Positions 1 to 11,537 of a DNA stretch of 64,000 bases are shown in pieces. The notes below the pieces were generated by a model. That model ran no database searches, was not told the origin of the DNA, and was given only the letters and a program-made list of their open reading frames with translations. Position numbers and translations under genes: made by a program. Source of the DNA: Mesostigma viride (Eukaryota > Streptophyta > Mesostigmatophyceae > Mesostigmatales > Mesostigmataceae); NCBI GenBank assembly GCA_009746045.1, contig RPFO01000774.1, forward strand, positions 815,657-879,656, given 5' to 3'. Within the stretch, counting starts at the first letter, position 1. Every line of letters starts with the position of its first letter.

Positions 1-349
1 ATCGTCAACATATCGGATTCATATTTCGACCCTGTGAAGCAGGGCTTGGTTCATACGTCATTAGCGCATTGTTTTGGCAGATAGGCAACACGCAGAATTT
101 TTTTGCTACAATATGGTGATACACAGCGGTGATAGTGCTCGAAATGCATAGTTCCATGGTAGTAATGGACTGATGGACTCACCAACTTTTATATCCTTTT
201 TGGTTGGTTGATGCCACCCCTGCCCCACCGGCCCCCACCTCCACCTTACCCAACCTTACCCCCGCCCTTCCCCTGCCTCCTTCCCTTTTTCCCTTTGGGA
301 CATCGCCTGCCCCCACACGACAGCCCACGTTGCGTTCGCCAGCGTCCCT
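1..349. other. Region upstream of the Hsp110-like gene
   Basis: No coding region was recognised. The last 150 bases before the start codon are strongly C-rich and may be the 5' UTR or core promoter. I see no convincing TATA box. Confidence 0.4.
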
Positions 350-3300
350 ATGGACGATGGCACGCGCGTGGCAGGTATGGACCTGGGCAATATCAAGTGT
401 GTGCTGGCGCTGGCCGACACTCAGCGCGTCTGCGTGTTACGCCATGGAGATGATGTGCCCTCACACCCTGGTGGGGTAGGGGCACCCCCGCTGTCTGGTC
501 AAGGGGAGCCGCCTGGCGCGGGTGGCGCGACCGATGCCTGCCAGGTGTCCACCGCCGGCACCAGTTTGTCTGGCATCAAGCGGCTGCTGGGTCGCGGGTT
601 CTTGGATCCGATGGTCCAGCGCGAGCTGTCGCACATGCCCTGCTTTGTGCAGGTGAGGGTTGACCCGCACACGCCCTGCGTGTGCAGGTGAGGGCAGGCG
701 GGTGCAGGTGGCTGGCATGAGGATGGGGCGTCTTGTGGTGCTGATGCCATGCTGGTGCTTGTCACGTGGAGGATGCTATGCAATTGTCTGCCAGTTTGGT
801 GTGTCACATTGTGACTGCGCCCTGCTTATCTGTGCCCATTGTTGTCGTGAGGCCAGGGGTCACCATCCAGACTGTGGTCCTTATCCTAACGCACGCCTGG
901 TGTGCACCCCTAGTGCCCTACGCCTTGTACCCATGCCCACTCTGCGCCTAGTCACCCATCGGCGGCTCTTCATGGGTATTGACACGCGTGCACAATGGTG
1001 CAGCCCATCCCTCCCCCTCCTCCACCCCCTGGTGGCCCTACACAAACACAATGCCCCCCCACCCCCCCATGCTCACCCCCCAACCTCCATGCAATGCCTG
1101 GTTGAAACGCCCCTCCCCAGCCGGGCACTGACGGCATGCCACAGGTGCTGTCCCACACCGCCATCGGAGAGCCTCGCCTTTTCACCCCCCGTGAGCTGCT
1201 GGCGTCTTCACTCGCGTCGCTCAAGGAGATGGCCGAACGCCATGGTGACAAACGCCAGGGGGGCGAGGGCACGACGGAGAGCCACTGCTGCCACAGCAGC
1301 CCACTCACACGGAACGATGCTGCCGGCGACACGGCCAAGCTTGCCTTGTCACATGATAGTGACGGGTGCCAGCGGTTGGCCCTGGCCGGCTGCGTGCTTT
1401 CCTGCCCGGTCTACTTCACGGACGCGCAGCGGAGGGAACTTCTGGCCGCCGCGTCACTGGCGCAGCTGCCGGCCCCTCGCCTGCTGCATGATACGAGCGC
1501 AGCCGTGCTGGCATACGCGGCATCGGTGTCCCCCGCCGAGTTACTGCCGGCGTATGGCACCGACGCGCGCCACCTGGTGTTTGTGGACATGGGGCGCACG
1601 AGCACGCAGGTGGGGAAGGGAAGGGGGTCACTATATATACAATATAGTAATCTGATTAATAACACCACATACACAAGCGGTGTTTGTGGGCATGGGACGC
1701 ACGTGCACGCAGGTGGGGCAGGGAAGGGGGTCACTAAGATTTAGTTATTGGACCTGTGCCTTTGTGTCACTGGGTTTACTACAGAATCGAATGTGAGTAC
1801 ACAATCGTGTGTAACTGGAGGCCCGGACGACTGGTGGTGTTCATGCCCACGCGCATGAATGCCCACACGAGTGAATGGGGTCCTCGTACCCCCTGGCATG
1901 TAAACCAGCACTCGTCCCCAGTAGCCAGTGGCAAGCGCGTACCAGCCTGTGGTGTGCCAGGCCAGCACAGACCTCTTGAGCAACACAGCAAGCCCGTGGG
2001 TACCCCTCTGTCCCCTCAGAATCCCCCCTTTTATTGGCCTCTGACGCCCCAACTCACTGCCCCCCATACTCTCCCCCCCTGTAAACAGTCCCCCAACCCA
2101 CCCTTGCCCGCCTTTTGGCCCTTCTCCCCCTCCCTCCTCACACGCAGGTCTGTGTCGCTGCCTTCTCGCGTGGCACCAGCAGCATCCTCTCCACCTGCTT
2201 TGACGAGTGCCTCGGCGGGCGCGACTTTGACCTGGTGCTGCTGGACCACTTCCTGACCGAGGCCATCTTTGTGCACCAGCTGGACGTGTCCACCCTGCCA
2301 GGGGGCCGCGCGCGCCTGCTGGCCGCGTGCCAGGCCACCAAGCACGCGCTGTCGGAGCGTGAGGACGCCCCGATGATCGTGCGGGGTCTTCTGCCGACGT
2401 CACGCGACTTCTGCAGCAGCATCACCCGCGCCACGTTCGAGGACATCTGCTCGGTCCAGCTCGCGCGGATCGTCCCGCTGGTTGAGACGGCGCTGGACCG
2501 CGCGGGTCTTCTGGCGGTGCACGTGGCAGGGGTGGAGCTACTGGGGGGTGGGACGCGCATGCCAGCTGTTGCGCAGAGGATCGAGGAGTACTTCGGGGTC
2601 GCGCCACGGAGAACCCTGGAGGGGGACGAGGTTGTCGCCAGGGGCTGTCTGCTGGCAGCCGCGATGGCGACGCCTGCGTACCGAGGGCCGATGTTTGAGG
2701 TAGGGGACAAAGGCGAGAAACGGGGGCACCAAGGGGAGGGGGGTGGACGGAGCGGTGGGGGTGGGGGCCCAAAGGAGGTATGGGATGGGAGTAGGGGGAG
2801 GGGGGCGAGAGAGAGTAATGTGGGACGCTGTAAGCGGTAGACCCTGGGCAGGTAAGCCCTAAACCCTAAAGAAGGTGCAAGGTGAAGAGGAGTGGATGTT
2901 TTTATTTGTTTGCTTGCTCTACTATTGTGGTCGCACATGCATCACGGCGCCTGTCAGTAGCGGCCACCTCTCAGTGAAGTTACGCTCGTCTTTGTGTGCA
3001 TTTCGTTAGTGCCATAGTACTGGCATATGGCGGGCATACACTGGACATCTCGGTGGCTGCGTGTGCCTTGACGTGCTTGGCCCTCAGGCCCCAGGCGATC
3101 TTCGTGTGTTAGATTCGGTGAGATGCAGGCAACTCGATTGGCTTCAGGCAGCAGATGCCCAAATCCAATGTCATGGGGCCGGATTGAGCCTTTTGCCCAT
3201 GGCAGCCGGGTAGCACAGATCGTCAGTGGATGCCCACAGTCATGGGCCGCGATAAATGGAAGTGCAAGAGCCAAGTGTGAACAAGTGCAGGAGCGAGGGG

Positions 3301-6300
3301 TGGGGGGGGTGGGGGGAGGAGAGGGCAGGAACTTTGGAGGAGCGCACCCCCTGTTGTCGTAGAAACAAGGCTTTCGTGGTTGCTGTTCATGGGGGAATGC
3401 CCATCGGCCATGACAGCACTGCCATCGTAGGCCAAGGCCAGGTCCACGGCTTCGCATACCAACCCTCGAAAGGGGCTGGTTTCCGGTCCCAAGGGTGCAG
3501 CGATCCGTCTCTTCCTGCTGTGCCCGCTAACCCACTCCCAATTACTGTGCATGTCGGTGTCCGTTTCGGCGTGCATGTTGGTGCGTATTTTGGTGTGCAT
3601 GCTGGTGTCCATTTCTGCGCATGGCCATGTGTTACTCGCCCTGTTGTCCCCCCCCGCCCCCCCAAGCAGCTGAGGGACGCGCTGCCTTTCTCCATCTCCT
3701 GCGTGTGGGGCGGGGAGGCCTCCGGGGGCATCACGCCGGCCCCCCCCACTACCATGGTCCCGCTCTTCCCTCGGGGCTTCCCTCTCCCCGCCACCAAGTC
3801 GCTCGTGTTTGAGACCAAGGAGCCGTTCCTGGTGTCGGCATGCTACTCCGCCGGGGAGGAGCTGCCCTTCTGGCCACACTTGGGCATCGGGGCCATCATG
3901 GTGTGTGCTAGGGTATGGCTCCATGTGGTCATTTGCCTGCCAACGTTATCCACACATTGTTTCCCCGCCCATGATTCCTTTTTCCGCCCATGATTTACCC
4001 ATCCATGCCTGATCCCCCCGTGCGTTTCAGGCAGGCATGCCACACAGCCCGGCACAGCACCTCGTTTGTATACATCGGCGCGCACGCAAGTCATCGTGTG
4101 GCTCGCTGAACCATGTTGTGGGTTGATAGCCTTATCTCGCTTTGATTTTTTTTGTGAATCCTTGTGAAGCTTCAGTTGTGAGCTTATGGCAGTTGTGAAG
4201 CTGGGTTATCCCCGCTGCAGTTTGCTTCGCGTTCTCATGTGTGCGGGCATGTGCATGTGGGCACTCACCCAACATGTGAGCATGCCAATGCCCACAGTGC
4301 TGTGCTACAGACTGCTTGCAATTGTGCTTGGCCACCATGGTGGTTCCCTGCACGCCCCACTTTGCGTATCCACGTGCCCGGGATCGCCCTATATGTCATC
4401 GTGCTAGCAAATAAGCCACTAAGATCGTATGGAACATGCCCCTGTGCCCCTTGCCCCTTGCCCCTTGCCCCTTGCCCCTTGCCCCTTGCCCCTTGCCCCT
4501 TGCCCCTTGCCCCTTGCCCCTTGCCCCTTGCCCCTTGCCCCTTGCCCCTTGCCCCTTGCCCCTTGCCCCTTGCCCCTTGCCCCTTGCCCCTTGCCCCTTG
4601 CCCCTTGCCCCTTGCCCCTTGCCCCTTGCCCCTTGCCCCTTGCCCCTTGCCCCTTGCCCCTTGCCCCTTGCCCCTTGCCCCTTGCCCCTTGCCCCTTGCC
4701 CCTTGCCCCTTGCCCCTTGCCCCTTGCCCCTTGCCCCTTGCCCCTTGCCCCTTGCCCCTTGCCCCTTGCCCCTTGCCCCTTGCCCCTTGCCCCTTGCCCC
4801 TTGCCCCTTGCCCCTTGCCCCTTGCCCCTTGCCCCTTGCCCCTTGCCCCTTGCCCCTTGCCCCTTGCCCCTTGCCCCTTGCCCCTTGCCCCTTGCCCCTT
4901 GCCCCTTGCCCCTTGCCCCTTGCCCCTCGCCCCTTGCCCCTTGCCCCTTGCCCCTTGCCCCTTGCCCCTGGCCCCTTGCCCCTTGCCCCTTGCCCCTTGC
5001 CCCTTGCCCCTTGCCCCTTGCCCCTTGCCCCTTGCCCCTTGCCCCTTGCCCCTTGCCCCTTGCCCCTTGCCCCTTGCCCCTTGCCCCTTGCCCCTTGCCC
5101 CTTGCCCCTTGCCCCTTGCCCCTTGCCCCTTGCCCCTTGCCCCTTGCCCCTCGCCATGTTGTCATGGGCACGCATGGCCCTGCCAGGTGGGACTACCTGA
5201 CCCTGCTCATCCCATTGTTCCGGGCGCGCCACCTGTCCAGCGGCGGGTGACCCTCCGCGTCCGCATCAACGAATGCGGGGTGCTAGAGATGGACACGGAC
5301 AGCGCCGCCGGGGTGAGGGCTGTGTACAGCGTAGCATAGCATAATGTGTGTCGGCGGATGGGTGGGTTCACTGTAGCTTAATGCGACTGGATATGGTATG
5401 CAGTGGATGTGTTCTAGTGTATCCCATGGCGGCATCCTGGTTCTTTCTTTTTGCCTTGGCTGCATGAAGTGTTACAACGCACGACAATGCTTGGAGCATA
5501 GGGTACACTCCAGTCTTGCGGTGCTTCTGGCAGCACGCGGTGGCTGCTTATGGCGTGGTCTAGCATGTCATGGTAGTCCTGCATGGGTGTGGCGCGAACA
5601 GGATACGGATGGCCTTGACAGGGAGCGGTGTGCTGCGGATATATCGCCAGTATAGAATACAACTGTGGCTTGTGATGGGTACAGTATCACCGCTGTACTT
5701 GGGTCAATCACGAGCATGTTTATACTTGGGTCAATCACGAGCATGTTTACCTCCTTCGGATCTTGTCTGGTGCATGGCTGTGTCCACATGCCCTGTTGCC
5801 TGAGCTGGTGTGGGCGGGGGGGGGGGGGGGGGGGGGGAGTTGAGGTTACCACAGTGACCATGACACATGCTTACAAAACAGACAGTGCTGACCGTTTCAT
5901 CAACGTTGGTGTGCTTCCTCCCTTCCCCTCAAGCCTATCCGCATGACATCTACCCAGAGCCCCTCAAGTTGTGTCCCCACTGTCTCGGCCCTCCACCAAT
6001 CGTTCCCCCGCCTCTTGCCCATCCGTTGACGTTGCTGTCGTTTTTCATTTGTGTGGCACTTTCCTGTCGTATCCTTTCCCTCAGGATGTGATGGCATCCG
6101 TCAACGGGTCAGCACAGGCGGCCATGGGACCTCCCACGGTCGCATCCACACCAGGGGCCACTATGTTGGCCGGCACCTCGGCATTAACCACGGCACAGGC
6201 GGCCATGCAAGCGGGCCCCAGGCTAACTACAGGCACCGCCTTGGTGATGCCTGCCATGGGAGGTGGTGCTGCCTTCCCCCCTGAACATGCCGCCACCGTG

Positions 6301-6894
6301 ACATATGCGGAAAGATTTGCAACCTCGTCCAGAGCAGGCAACGGCCGGCCAGGCACCTATCAGATGGGGGCAGACCCAGCACAAGTCGCGTCGCCCGTGC
6401 AAGATCCCCCATCGGGGCCACCGCTGCAAGCGCATGGACCTGCCCAGGGCATCGATGAACAGCTCGCCAGGGACACGAATGCCAAGCTCCACGTTGGGCC
6501 GACCCAATCTGTGCCGGCGACTGAATCGCGGCCCATGCAGCAGGCCACTGAGCCGGGCCAGCCGCAGCAAGGGACGCAGGAGGGGGACGCTAGCTACCAG
6601 GATGGGGCGATGGACGGGAGGAATAAGCAGAAAGGTGGTGCCAGCCAACCCTCTGCAGGGTCAGAAGGAAGGCCAGGCACGGCTGGCAATGGCAAACCTA
6701 CTGGGAAAAGACTGTCAGCCCATGGCAAGCCCGCACGGCAGCAATCTAGCTCACCTCTGATTGTGTCGTCCAAAAGCACAGGGAATGGCATGGTGCAGGC
6801 GGTGTGGCATCCAGTGTTGGATACCAACACAGGCCTCACCTATTATTGGAACAAGGAAACCAACGAGACATCGTGGGACCCAATTAGCACCTGA
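350..6894 (+). CDS. Hsp110-like chaperone with a C-terminal WW domain
   Basis: Predicted exons are 350-652, 1145-1609, 2148-2699, 3670-3900, 5241-5312 and 6085-6894. All junctions are GT-AG and phase 0, giving about 810 aa. Exon 1 holds the Hsp70/Hsp110 phosphate loop (MDLGNIKCVLAL) and the Hsp110-type GIKRLLGRGFLDP. Exon 2 has YFTDAQRREL, LLHDTSAAVLAYA and FVDMGRTSTQ. Exon 3 completes the ATPase lobe (VELLGGGTRMPAV, DEVVARGCLLAAAM). Exons 4-5 encode the start of the beta substrate-binding domain (LPFSISCVW, VTLRVRINECGVLEMD). Hsp110 proteins act as nucleotide-exchange factors and holdases for Hsp70 in cytosol or ER. Oddities: no helical lid is visible, and the last exon is about 230 disordered residues followed by a WW domain (first W in QAVWHP, then GLTYYWN, then TSWDP). 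The segment between MPCFVQ and GEPRLFTP is shorter than in typical Hsp110. Exon 4 could begin at 3667 instead. The WW exon could be a separate gene starting at the ATG at 6091, but a strong pyrimidine tract and CAG precede it. Hsp110 identity is firm; the fusion is inferred. Confidence 0.8.
1578..1736. repeat. 56-bp direct duplication of an exon-intron boundary
   Basis: 1578-1633 and 1681-1736 match at 52 of 56 positions, with a period of 103 bp. The first copy spans the end of exon 2 of the Hsp110-like gene and its donor (CAG|GTGGGG). The second copy, inside the intron, carries a second possible donor. Confidence 0.85.
4447..5150. repeat. (CCCCTTG)n satellite in an Hsp110-like intron
   Basis: About 100 copies of a 7-bp unit, nearly perfect; single-base variants are visible near 4927 (CCCCTCG) and 4969 (CCCCTGG). 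The unit length is not a multiple of three and the array contains no stops, so every frame reads as a repeating heptapeptide. Those frames are not genes. The template strand is G-rich. Confidence 0.97.
5816..5837 (+). repeat. 22-base G run
   Basis: An uninterrupted G homopolymer in the last intron of the Hsp110-like gene. Its exact length is uncertain because homopolymers are prone to sequencing error. Confidence 0.8.
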
Positions 6895-7146
6895 AATTCG
6901 ATATATGCTCTCGAGGAAGGGTGACATTCACATAAGAACCTGAGGTATCCATGCAATTCCACTTGTGCAGTTTGCCGTTAAGTGATAGCATATTTGAGTT
7001 CATTATATTGAGTAAAGGATTTCCTTTCTTGTAAATCACATTTCGGTCGCTCGCTTGGAGGGTGCCATATGCGTGTTGAATTTAAGTACTATGTTACCTC
7101 ACGCCGCACACCCCGCCAGCCTCTCCCCAAGTACTAACTAACATTA
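6895..7146 (+). other. 3' UTR and flank of the Hsp110-like gene
   Basis: No ORF. TGTAA at 7030-7034, about 135 bases past the stop, matches the chlorophyte polyadenylation signal. The DNA transposon described next begins at 7147. Confidence 0.4.
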
Positions 7147-7253
7147 AGACCTTCCAAGCATTAAGGGGACTCACACGTCCAAAAGCCTGAAAAACTGACT
7201 TTAATGAATATCAGTACGTTCCAATGCACTTGGGAACCATCTAGTGATGATTA

Positions 7254-7798
7254 TATATAATACCGATGTGGGCCCTGCCGGGGGGCAACCAGGTAGACAC
7301 CTCCTCCTATGGCAGGGTCCCCTTGTCCCATCGCAACCCACTGGCAAACTTGCGCGCGCCGGGCACCGGCGCGGCGCGACCCGGACCTATGTGACACAAC
7401 TGCTTGAAGATGCAGGGTTTCTGGGACTATCCGTACTCCGCGCCCGCATGATTGACAAGGAGAAATGGGCTGCCATCTGCGATAAGCACCTCCCCAAGGG
7501 GTATGCTCCTGTTTTCTCCCCACGGGCCCCGCGGCCCCTTGCTAGCCAGGGTAGAAGTCCGCAGGTGGAGGTTATTGGTCCTGAGGATAGCCGCTACACT
7601 ACCGCCTCGTCTGCCATTACAGTAGATCGAGGACAGCTCGGATGAGGATTACATCCCCATCTAGTGCTTAACGGTTGGGGGATGATGCAGACGATATTTG
7701 TTTAAACTTTTGTGTAATTATTTTTCTAATGAGATTAGCATAGTACTCCGTGGCATGCCTTTGCGCATGACACGCAAGTACTTACTTACTTACTAACT
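7254..7798 (+). mobile_element. CTTA-tailed LINE fragment with target duplication
   Basis: The fragment is flanked by perfect 12-bp direct repeats TAGTGATGATTA at 7242-7253 and 7799-7810, a target-site duplication. It is 5' truncated and ends in a short (CTTA)n tail. The coding part runs from about 7330 to 7620 and includes LLEDAGFLGLSVLRARMIDK. A 4-base insertion near 7622 breaks the frame compared with the copy at 11127-11537, where it reads on to VEDSSDEDYIPI. The protein family is unknown; it is probably an ORF1 or C-terminal LINE segment. Confidence 0.75.
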
Positions 7799-7845
7799 TA
7801 GTGATGATTAAATTAAATTAAATTAAATTAAATTATAACATGCAT

Positions 7846-8538
7846 TAATTCATCTGGAGTGTGGCTCATCATAGGCACACATGTACATGATTAAATAAAG
7901 CGCGTGGCTTAGCTGGGATAGTGCCTCTAGGAGGCGTACATGTACATGGCCACGGTCTATCTATGCTACACTACTACTGCTGTATTCCCCTAAGCTGGGG
8001 CGTCTGGAGTCGCTGGGGCCGCGGGGGGGGGGTGTCGCCTGCCAGGGCTTGTGGCCGACGTAGATGGCCGCCCCCTTCCAGTACACCGGCTGGCCCGCCT
8101 TGGTCTGCCGGAGCTGGAGGTAGGTCGGCCATAGCTCCCGTCGCCGTTGTTGCTGCGCCAGGGTCAGGTCGTCATCAAGGGTGAAGAGAGTCTTCTCGAG
8201 CCGCTTGCGGCGTCTGAGAAAAGAAATCTTGTCCGCCGGGGTCTTAAAGGTGAGAAGGAGCGGGGGCGGCCCTGCCTTACCCCGCGCGCGGGGAAGGCGG
8301 TGGGCGGCCAGCTCGATCTCACCAGTAAGGCCCATGCGATCAAGGATTTCTCTCTCAAAAGCACGCGCAAGCTTCTCGGAATTCTCACCTTCCTCCATCT
8401 TGAGATTCTTGACAATGACGTTAAGGCTGCGCTTGGCGAGCTCGGCCTCCTCGCGGAGGTCAAGCGTCTGCCGTTGGAGCTGGGCTGCGACGGACCCAGA
8501 TGATGCCTAGCTTTATTTAGTTATGTTGTGCCCATTGA
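7846..8538 (-). pseudogene. Family A ORF1 fragment
   Basis: On the minus strand, residues from about 8398 to 7961 read as the C-terminal half of the family A ORF1: RLPRARGKAGPPPLLLTF, a K/R-rich segment, [20 protein letters not shown], then VYWKGAAIYVGHKPW. The order resembles the RNA-binding and C-terminal domains of L1-type ORF1 proteins. The N-terminal half is missing. A 3' UTR segment follows toward 7846, and an inverted scrap of the same UTR lies at 8503-8538. Confidence 0.65.
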
Positions 8539-9275
8539 ATTGAATTGAATTGTAACATAACTCCGTTGGGAGTATATGTAGCACATAGCCCTTGAGAGGG
8601 GGCATATGGCCTATCATACATCCTAAGCTGCTTCCTGCAAGGGTGGGGATGTAAAGGACCCCTGCTCTAGGTGCACCAGGGCACCTGCACCCTCATGGTC
8701 TATCACGCTATGCCCGGGTAAGGGGGGGAGCATGCCTGTGAGGGGGAAGATCATCATGGCTATACAAAACTAGAGCGTGGCATCTCAGCAGAGAGCAACT
8801 CTCTGCATGGGCACAGCATAACTAAATAAAGCTAGGCATCATCTGGAGTGTGGCTCATCATAGGCACACATGTACATGATTAAGTAAAGCGCGTGGCTTA
8901 TAGCTGGGATAGTAGTGCCTCTAGGAGGCGTACATGTACATGGCCACGGTCTATCTATTTTACACTACTACTGCTGTATTCCCCTAAGCTGGTTGTGCCC
9001 ATGCAGGGAGTAACTCTCTGCTGAGAGCCACGCTTTAGCCTTTGTATAGCTATGCTGATCTTCCCCCCCCATGACAGGCTCCCCCTTCGCTGGGCATAGC
9101 TTGAAGATCATGGGGATGCACGTGCCCTGGTGCACCTAGAGCAAGGGTCCTTTACATCCCCACCCTTGCAGGAAGTAGCTTAGGATGTATGATAGGCCAT
9201 ATGCCCCCTCTCAAGGGCTATGTGCTACATATACTCCCAACGGAGTTATGTTACAATTCAATTCAATTCAATATT
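8539..9275. repeat. Two family A 3' ends in inverted orientation
   Basis: 8539-8820 reads inward from a (TTGAA)n tail. About 8995-9275 is the same 3' UTR in the opposite orientation, ending in a (TTCAA)n tail. The two form an imperfect inverted repeat of about 280-bp arms with a spacer near 175 bp. No coding capacity. Confidence 0.75.
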
Positions 9276-9468
9276 CAATGCATTAATTAATTAATTAATT
9301 AATTAGACTCGTGCTCCCGTTGGGGAGTCACGGAGCATTAACCCCGATGGATGGATGGATGGGTGCAAACATTCCTACCGGTCTAATCTATCTACATTGG
9401 CTACATACTACATCTATCTAACAGCATTCTAACTACAACGTCTATCTAGGCAGCCGCACGCCTATATA
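9276..9468 (-). mobile_element. Family B 3' end and GATG-tailed fragment
   Basis: An (AATT)n tract is followed by the family B hairpin (CTCCC-G...), then a CGATGGATGG tail and a leader matching 62600-62700 in reverse. It is truncated and its right edge meets the TATAACATGCAT duplication. Confidence 0.5.
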
Positions 9469-10258
9469 TATAACATGCATGCCTCCGTTGGGAGATCATG
9501 TAGCATGTATTCCTTGGTGGATGGGTGGGGTGGAGGAAGCCGCGTAATCGAACTAACCTACCTAACTCTAAGCTATCTAGTCTAGAAAAAACCTAACTAC
9601 CCTACTCATCAAAACGCCGCCGCCGCTTGGGGGGAGGTGGCTTGCCCACAGGGGCTGGCGTGTGAGCCTTGACAATCTTCTGCCACCGCGTCTTATTCTG
9701 CATGGCAGTCCAAAGAAGGGAGAGAGAGTGGATGCGGTGTTCAAACTGGGCTGGGACCACTAGGTTGTCCAGCAATATCTGGATGTAGTTTGTGACATGT
9801 TTCCCTACCCTTTTGGGGATGCCCTTGGGGCCAGGCCAGGTCAGAATGTGCCGCCCTGGCTGGCCAAGCCGCTGGGGGCCTGCCTGACCAAGGGCGGTGT
9901 CGACCTGGCTGGTGCGAGCAAGGTGTACGTCCTACAAATGCTATCCTACGCTGTCTAATCTCGTCCGAAATACGAGGCATGCCCTGATACAAAGACTCTA
10001 ATGATGGGCGCTTGGAAAACCCTACGTTCAGGACCTGTCGGAGCATCCTGTAAACCGTGCCGTCTAGCTTAGCTGCCAGTGTTGGCGTGAGTGTCCACGC
10101 CTCGGCGCCATACGTAATTAAGCACCGTGAGGACGAAGACCTTGATCATGAAGAGCATGCGTTTGCGGTGCTCGCCCAGGCCCTCGGAGCGCGCCAGTAG
10201 GTGTTGAGCGAACGAACTCAACGAAGCCTAGCCCAGGCCAGGCCTAGTGATGATTGAG

Positions 10259-10437
10259 TACCATAAATATAAGTAAGTAAGTACTTGCGTGTCATGCACA
10301 AAGGCATGCCACGGAGTACTATGCTAATCTCATGAGAAAAATAATTATAAGTTTAAACAAATATCGTCTGCATCATCCCCCAACCGTTAAGCACTAAATG
10401 GGGATGTAATCCTCATCCGAGCTGTCCTCTCCTGCAA
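10259..10437 (-). mobile_element. CTTA-tailed LINE 3' end, short copy
   Basis: TAAGTAAG tail, then the conserved 3' segment containing CATGCCACGGAGTACTATGC, then a fragment of the coding end. It replaces about 150 bp of the host DNA transposon relative to the copy at 44-46 kb. Confidence 0.6.
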
Positions 10438-11126
10438 AGTTCCCCCACTTCTAAAAAATCTGGGCTATTTACATGGTCAGAATAATCACATTTGTTTGAG
10501 TTATTAATTTCCCCGCAAAATGGGTACAAGTTTTTGAGCCAAAAAAAGAAATCAAATCATCAACACATGTCGAATGGGGTCATCCATACATTAGAAATTC
10601 CACTGAGTGGGGGGAAACACAACCCCAAAGTTTGAGCTCATTCTGACGAGCGTAGCTCAAGTTATTGATTTTCCTGTGATGCCACCTGCATAGGTAGACG
10701 CTAAAAGAGAATTGAGCTAGTGCTGAGCCAAAATGACATCTGTTTTGAGCACTACCCTAGACACCCAAAAAAATGCATGCCCACTTTGATCACGGAGTGT
10801 GAGGAGGATGTCCGGAGCGTCATACGGGGCACCCCTCCATCGGCGCACGGCACAGCCAGGCTTGTGAGTCTACCCTTAACAACAAGGCTGGTAGGACGAC
10901 ACGCCTGAGCAGTGCTCATATGTCATGCCTATCTCAGGCTAATAATGTGTGATTTTGTGCCAACAACCAAGTTGTTCCACCCAACAACACATTACAAAAC
11001 CTCTTCCAAAATGCCGGCCCAACAAGCTGGACATGTGGAGGACCACACACGCAGTATATAAAGAGAAAATAAGCTGACTTTCAGTTTATATCCAGCCAAC
11101 CTGTGGCCAGCTGCTCTGGTTAGCAT

Positions 11127-11537
11127 AAGTAAGCTTAAGTACTTGCGTGTCATGCGCAAAGGCATGCCACGGAGTACTATGCTAATCTCATGAGAAAAAT
11201 AATTACACAAAAGTTTAAACAAATATCGTCTGCATCATCCCCCAACCGTTAGGCACTATAGATGGGGATGTAATCCTCATCCGAGCTGTCCTCTACTGTA
11301 ATGGCAGACGAGGCGGTAGTGTAGCGGCTATCCTCAGGACCAATAACCTCCACCTGCGAACTTCTACCCTGGCTAGCAACGGGTCGCGGGGCCCGCGGGG
11401 AGAAAACAGGAGCATACCCCTCAGGAAGGTTCTTATCGCAGATGGCAGCTGGGCATTTCTCCTTGTCAATCATGCAGGCGCGGAGTACTGATAGTCCCAT
11501 AAGCCCTGTATCTTCAAGCAGTTGTGCCACATAGGTC
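11127..11537 (-). mobile_element. CTTA-tailed LINE copy with target duplication
   Basis: Flanked by CTGGTTAGCAT at 11116-11126 and 11538-11548. The empty site survives in the related transposon near 45770 as a single copy, which proves insertion. On the minus strand from 11537 it reads QLLEDTGLMGLSVLRACMIDK, and later PEDSRYTTASSAITVEDSS, ending near 11252. It is the better-preserved copy of this coding segment, but is 5' truncated. Confidence 0.8.

Larger units (their letters stand above)
7811..10244 (-). mobile_element. RT-LINE copy a (5' truncated, interrupted)
   Basis: The 3' tail (repeats of AATTA, then ATAACATG) lies at 7811-7840. The element resumes at about 9469 and runs to 10244. 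TAGTGATGATT at 10245-10255 repeats the sequence left of 7811, consistent with its own target duplication. The coding remnant on the minus strand (about 9600-10236) covers only the C-terminal part: the end of the RT/thumb region, then a proline- and lysine-rich end. Frameshifts are present. An insertion with TATAACATGCAT repeats (7834-7845 and 9469-9480) splits it. Confidence 0.65.

Noticed and set aside
660-1655. 331-aa plus-strand ORF
   Set aside because: Runs through an intron and out of frame with the Hsp110 motifs; Cys/Arg/Pro-rich shadow.
2846-2868. CCCTAAA telomere-like motif
   Set aside because: Only two units; an interstitial telobox or chance, not a telomere.
4239-5339. Long LAPCPLP-repeat proteins on both strands
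   Set aside because: Stop-free frames created by the 7-bp satellite in an intron; all six frames are affected.
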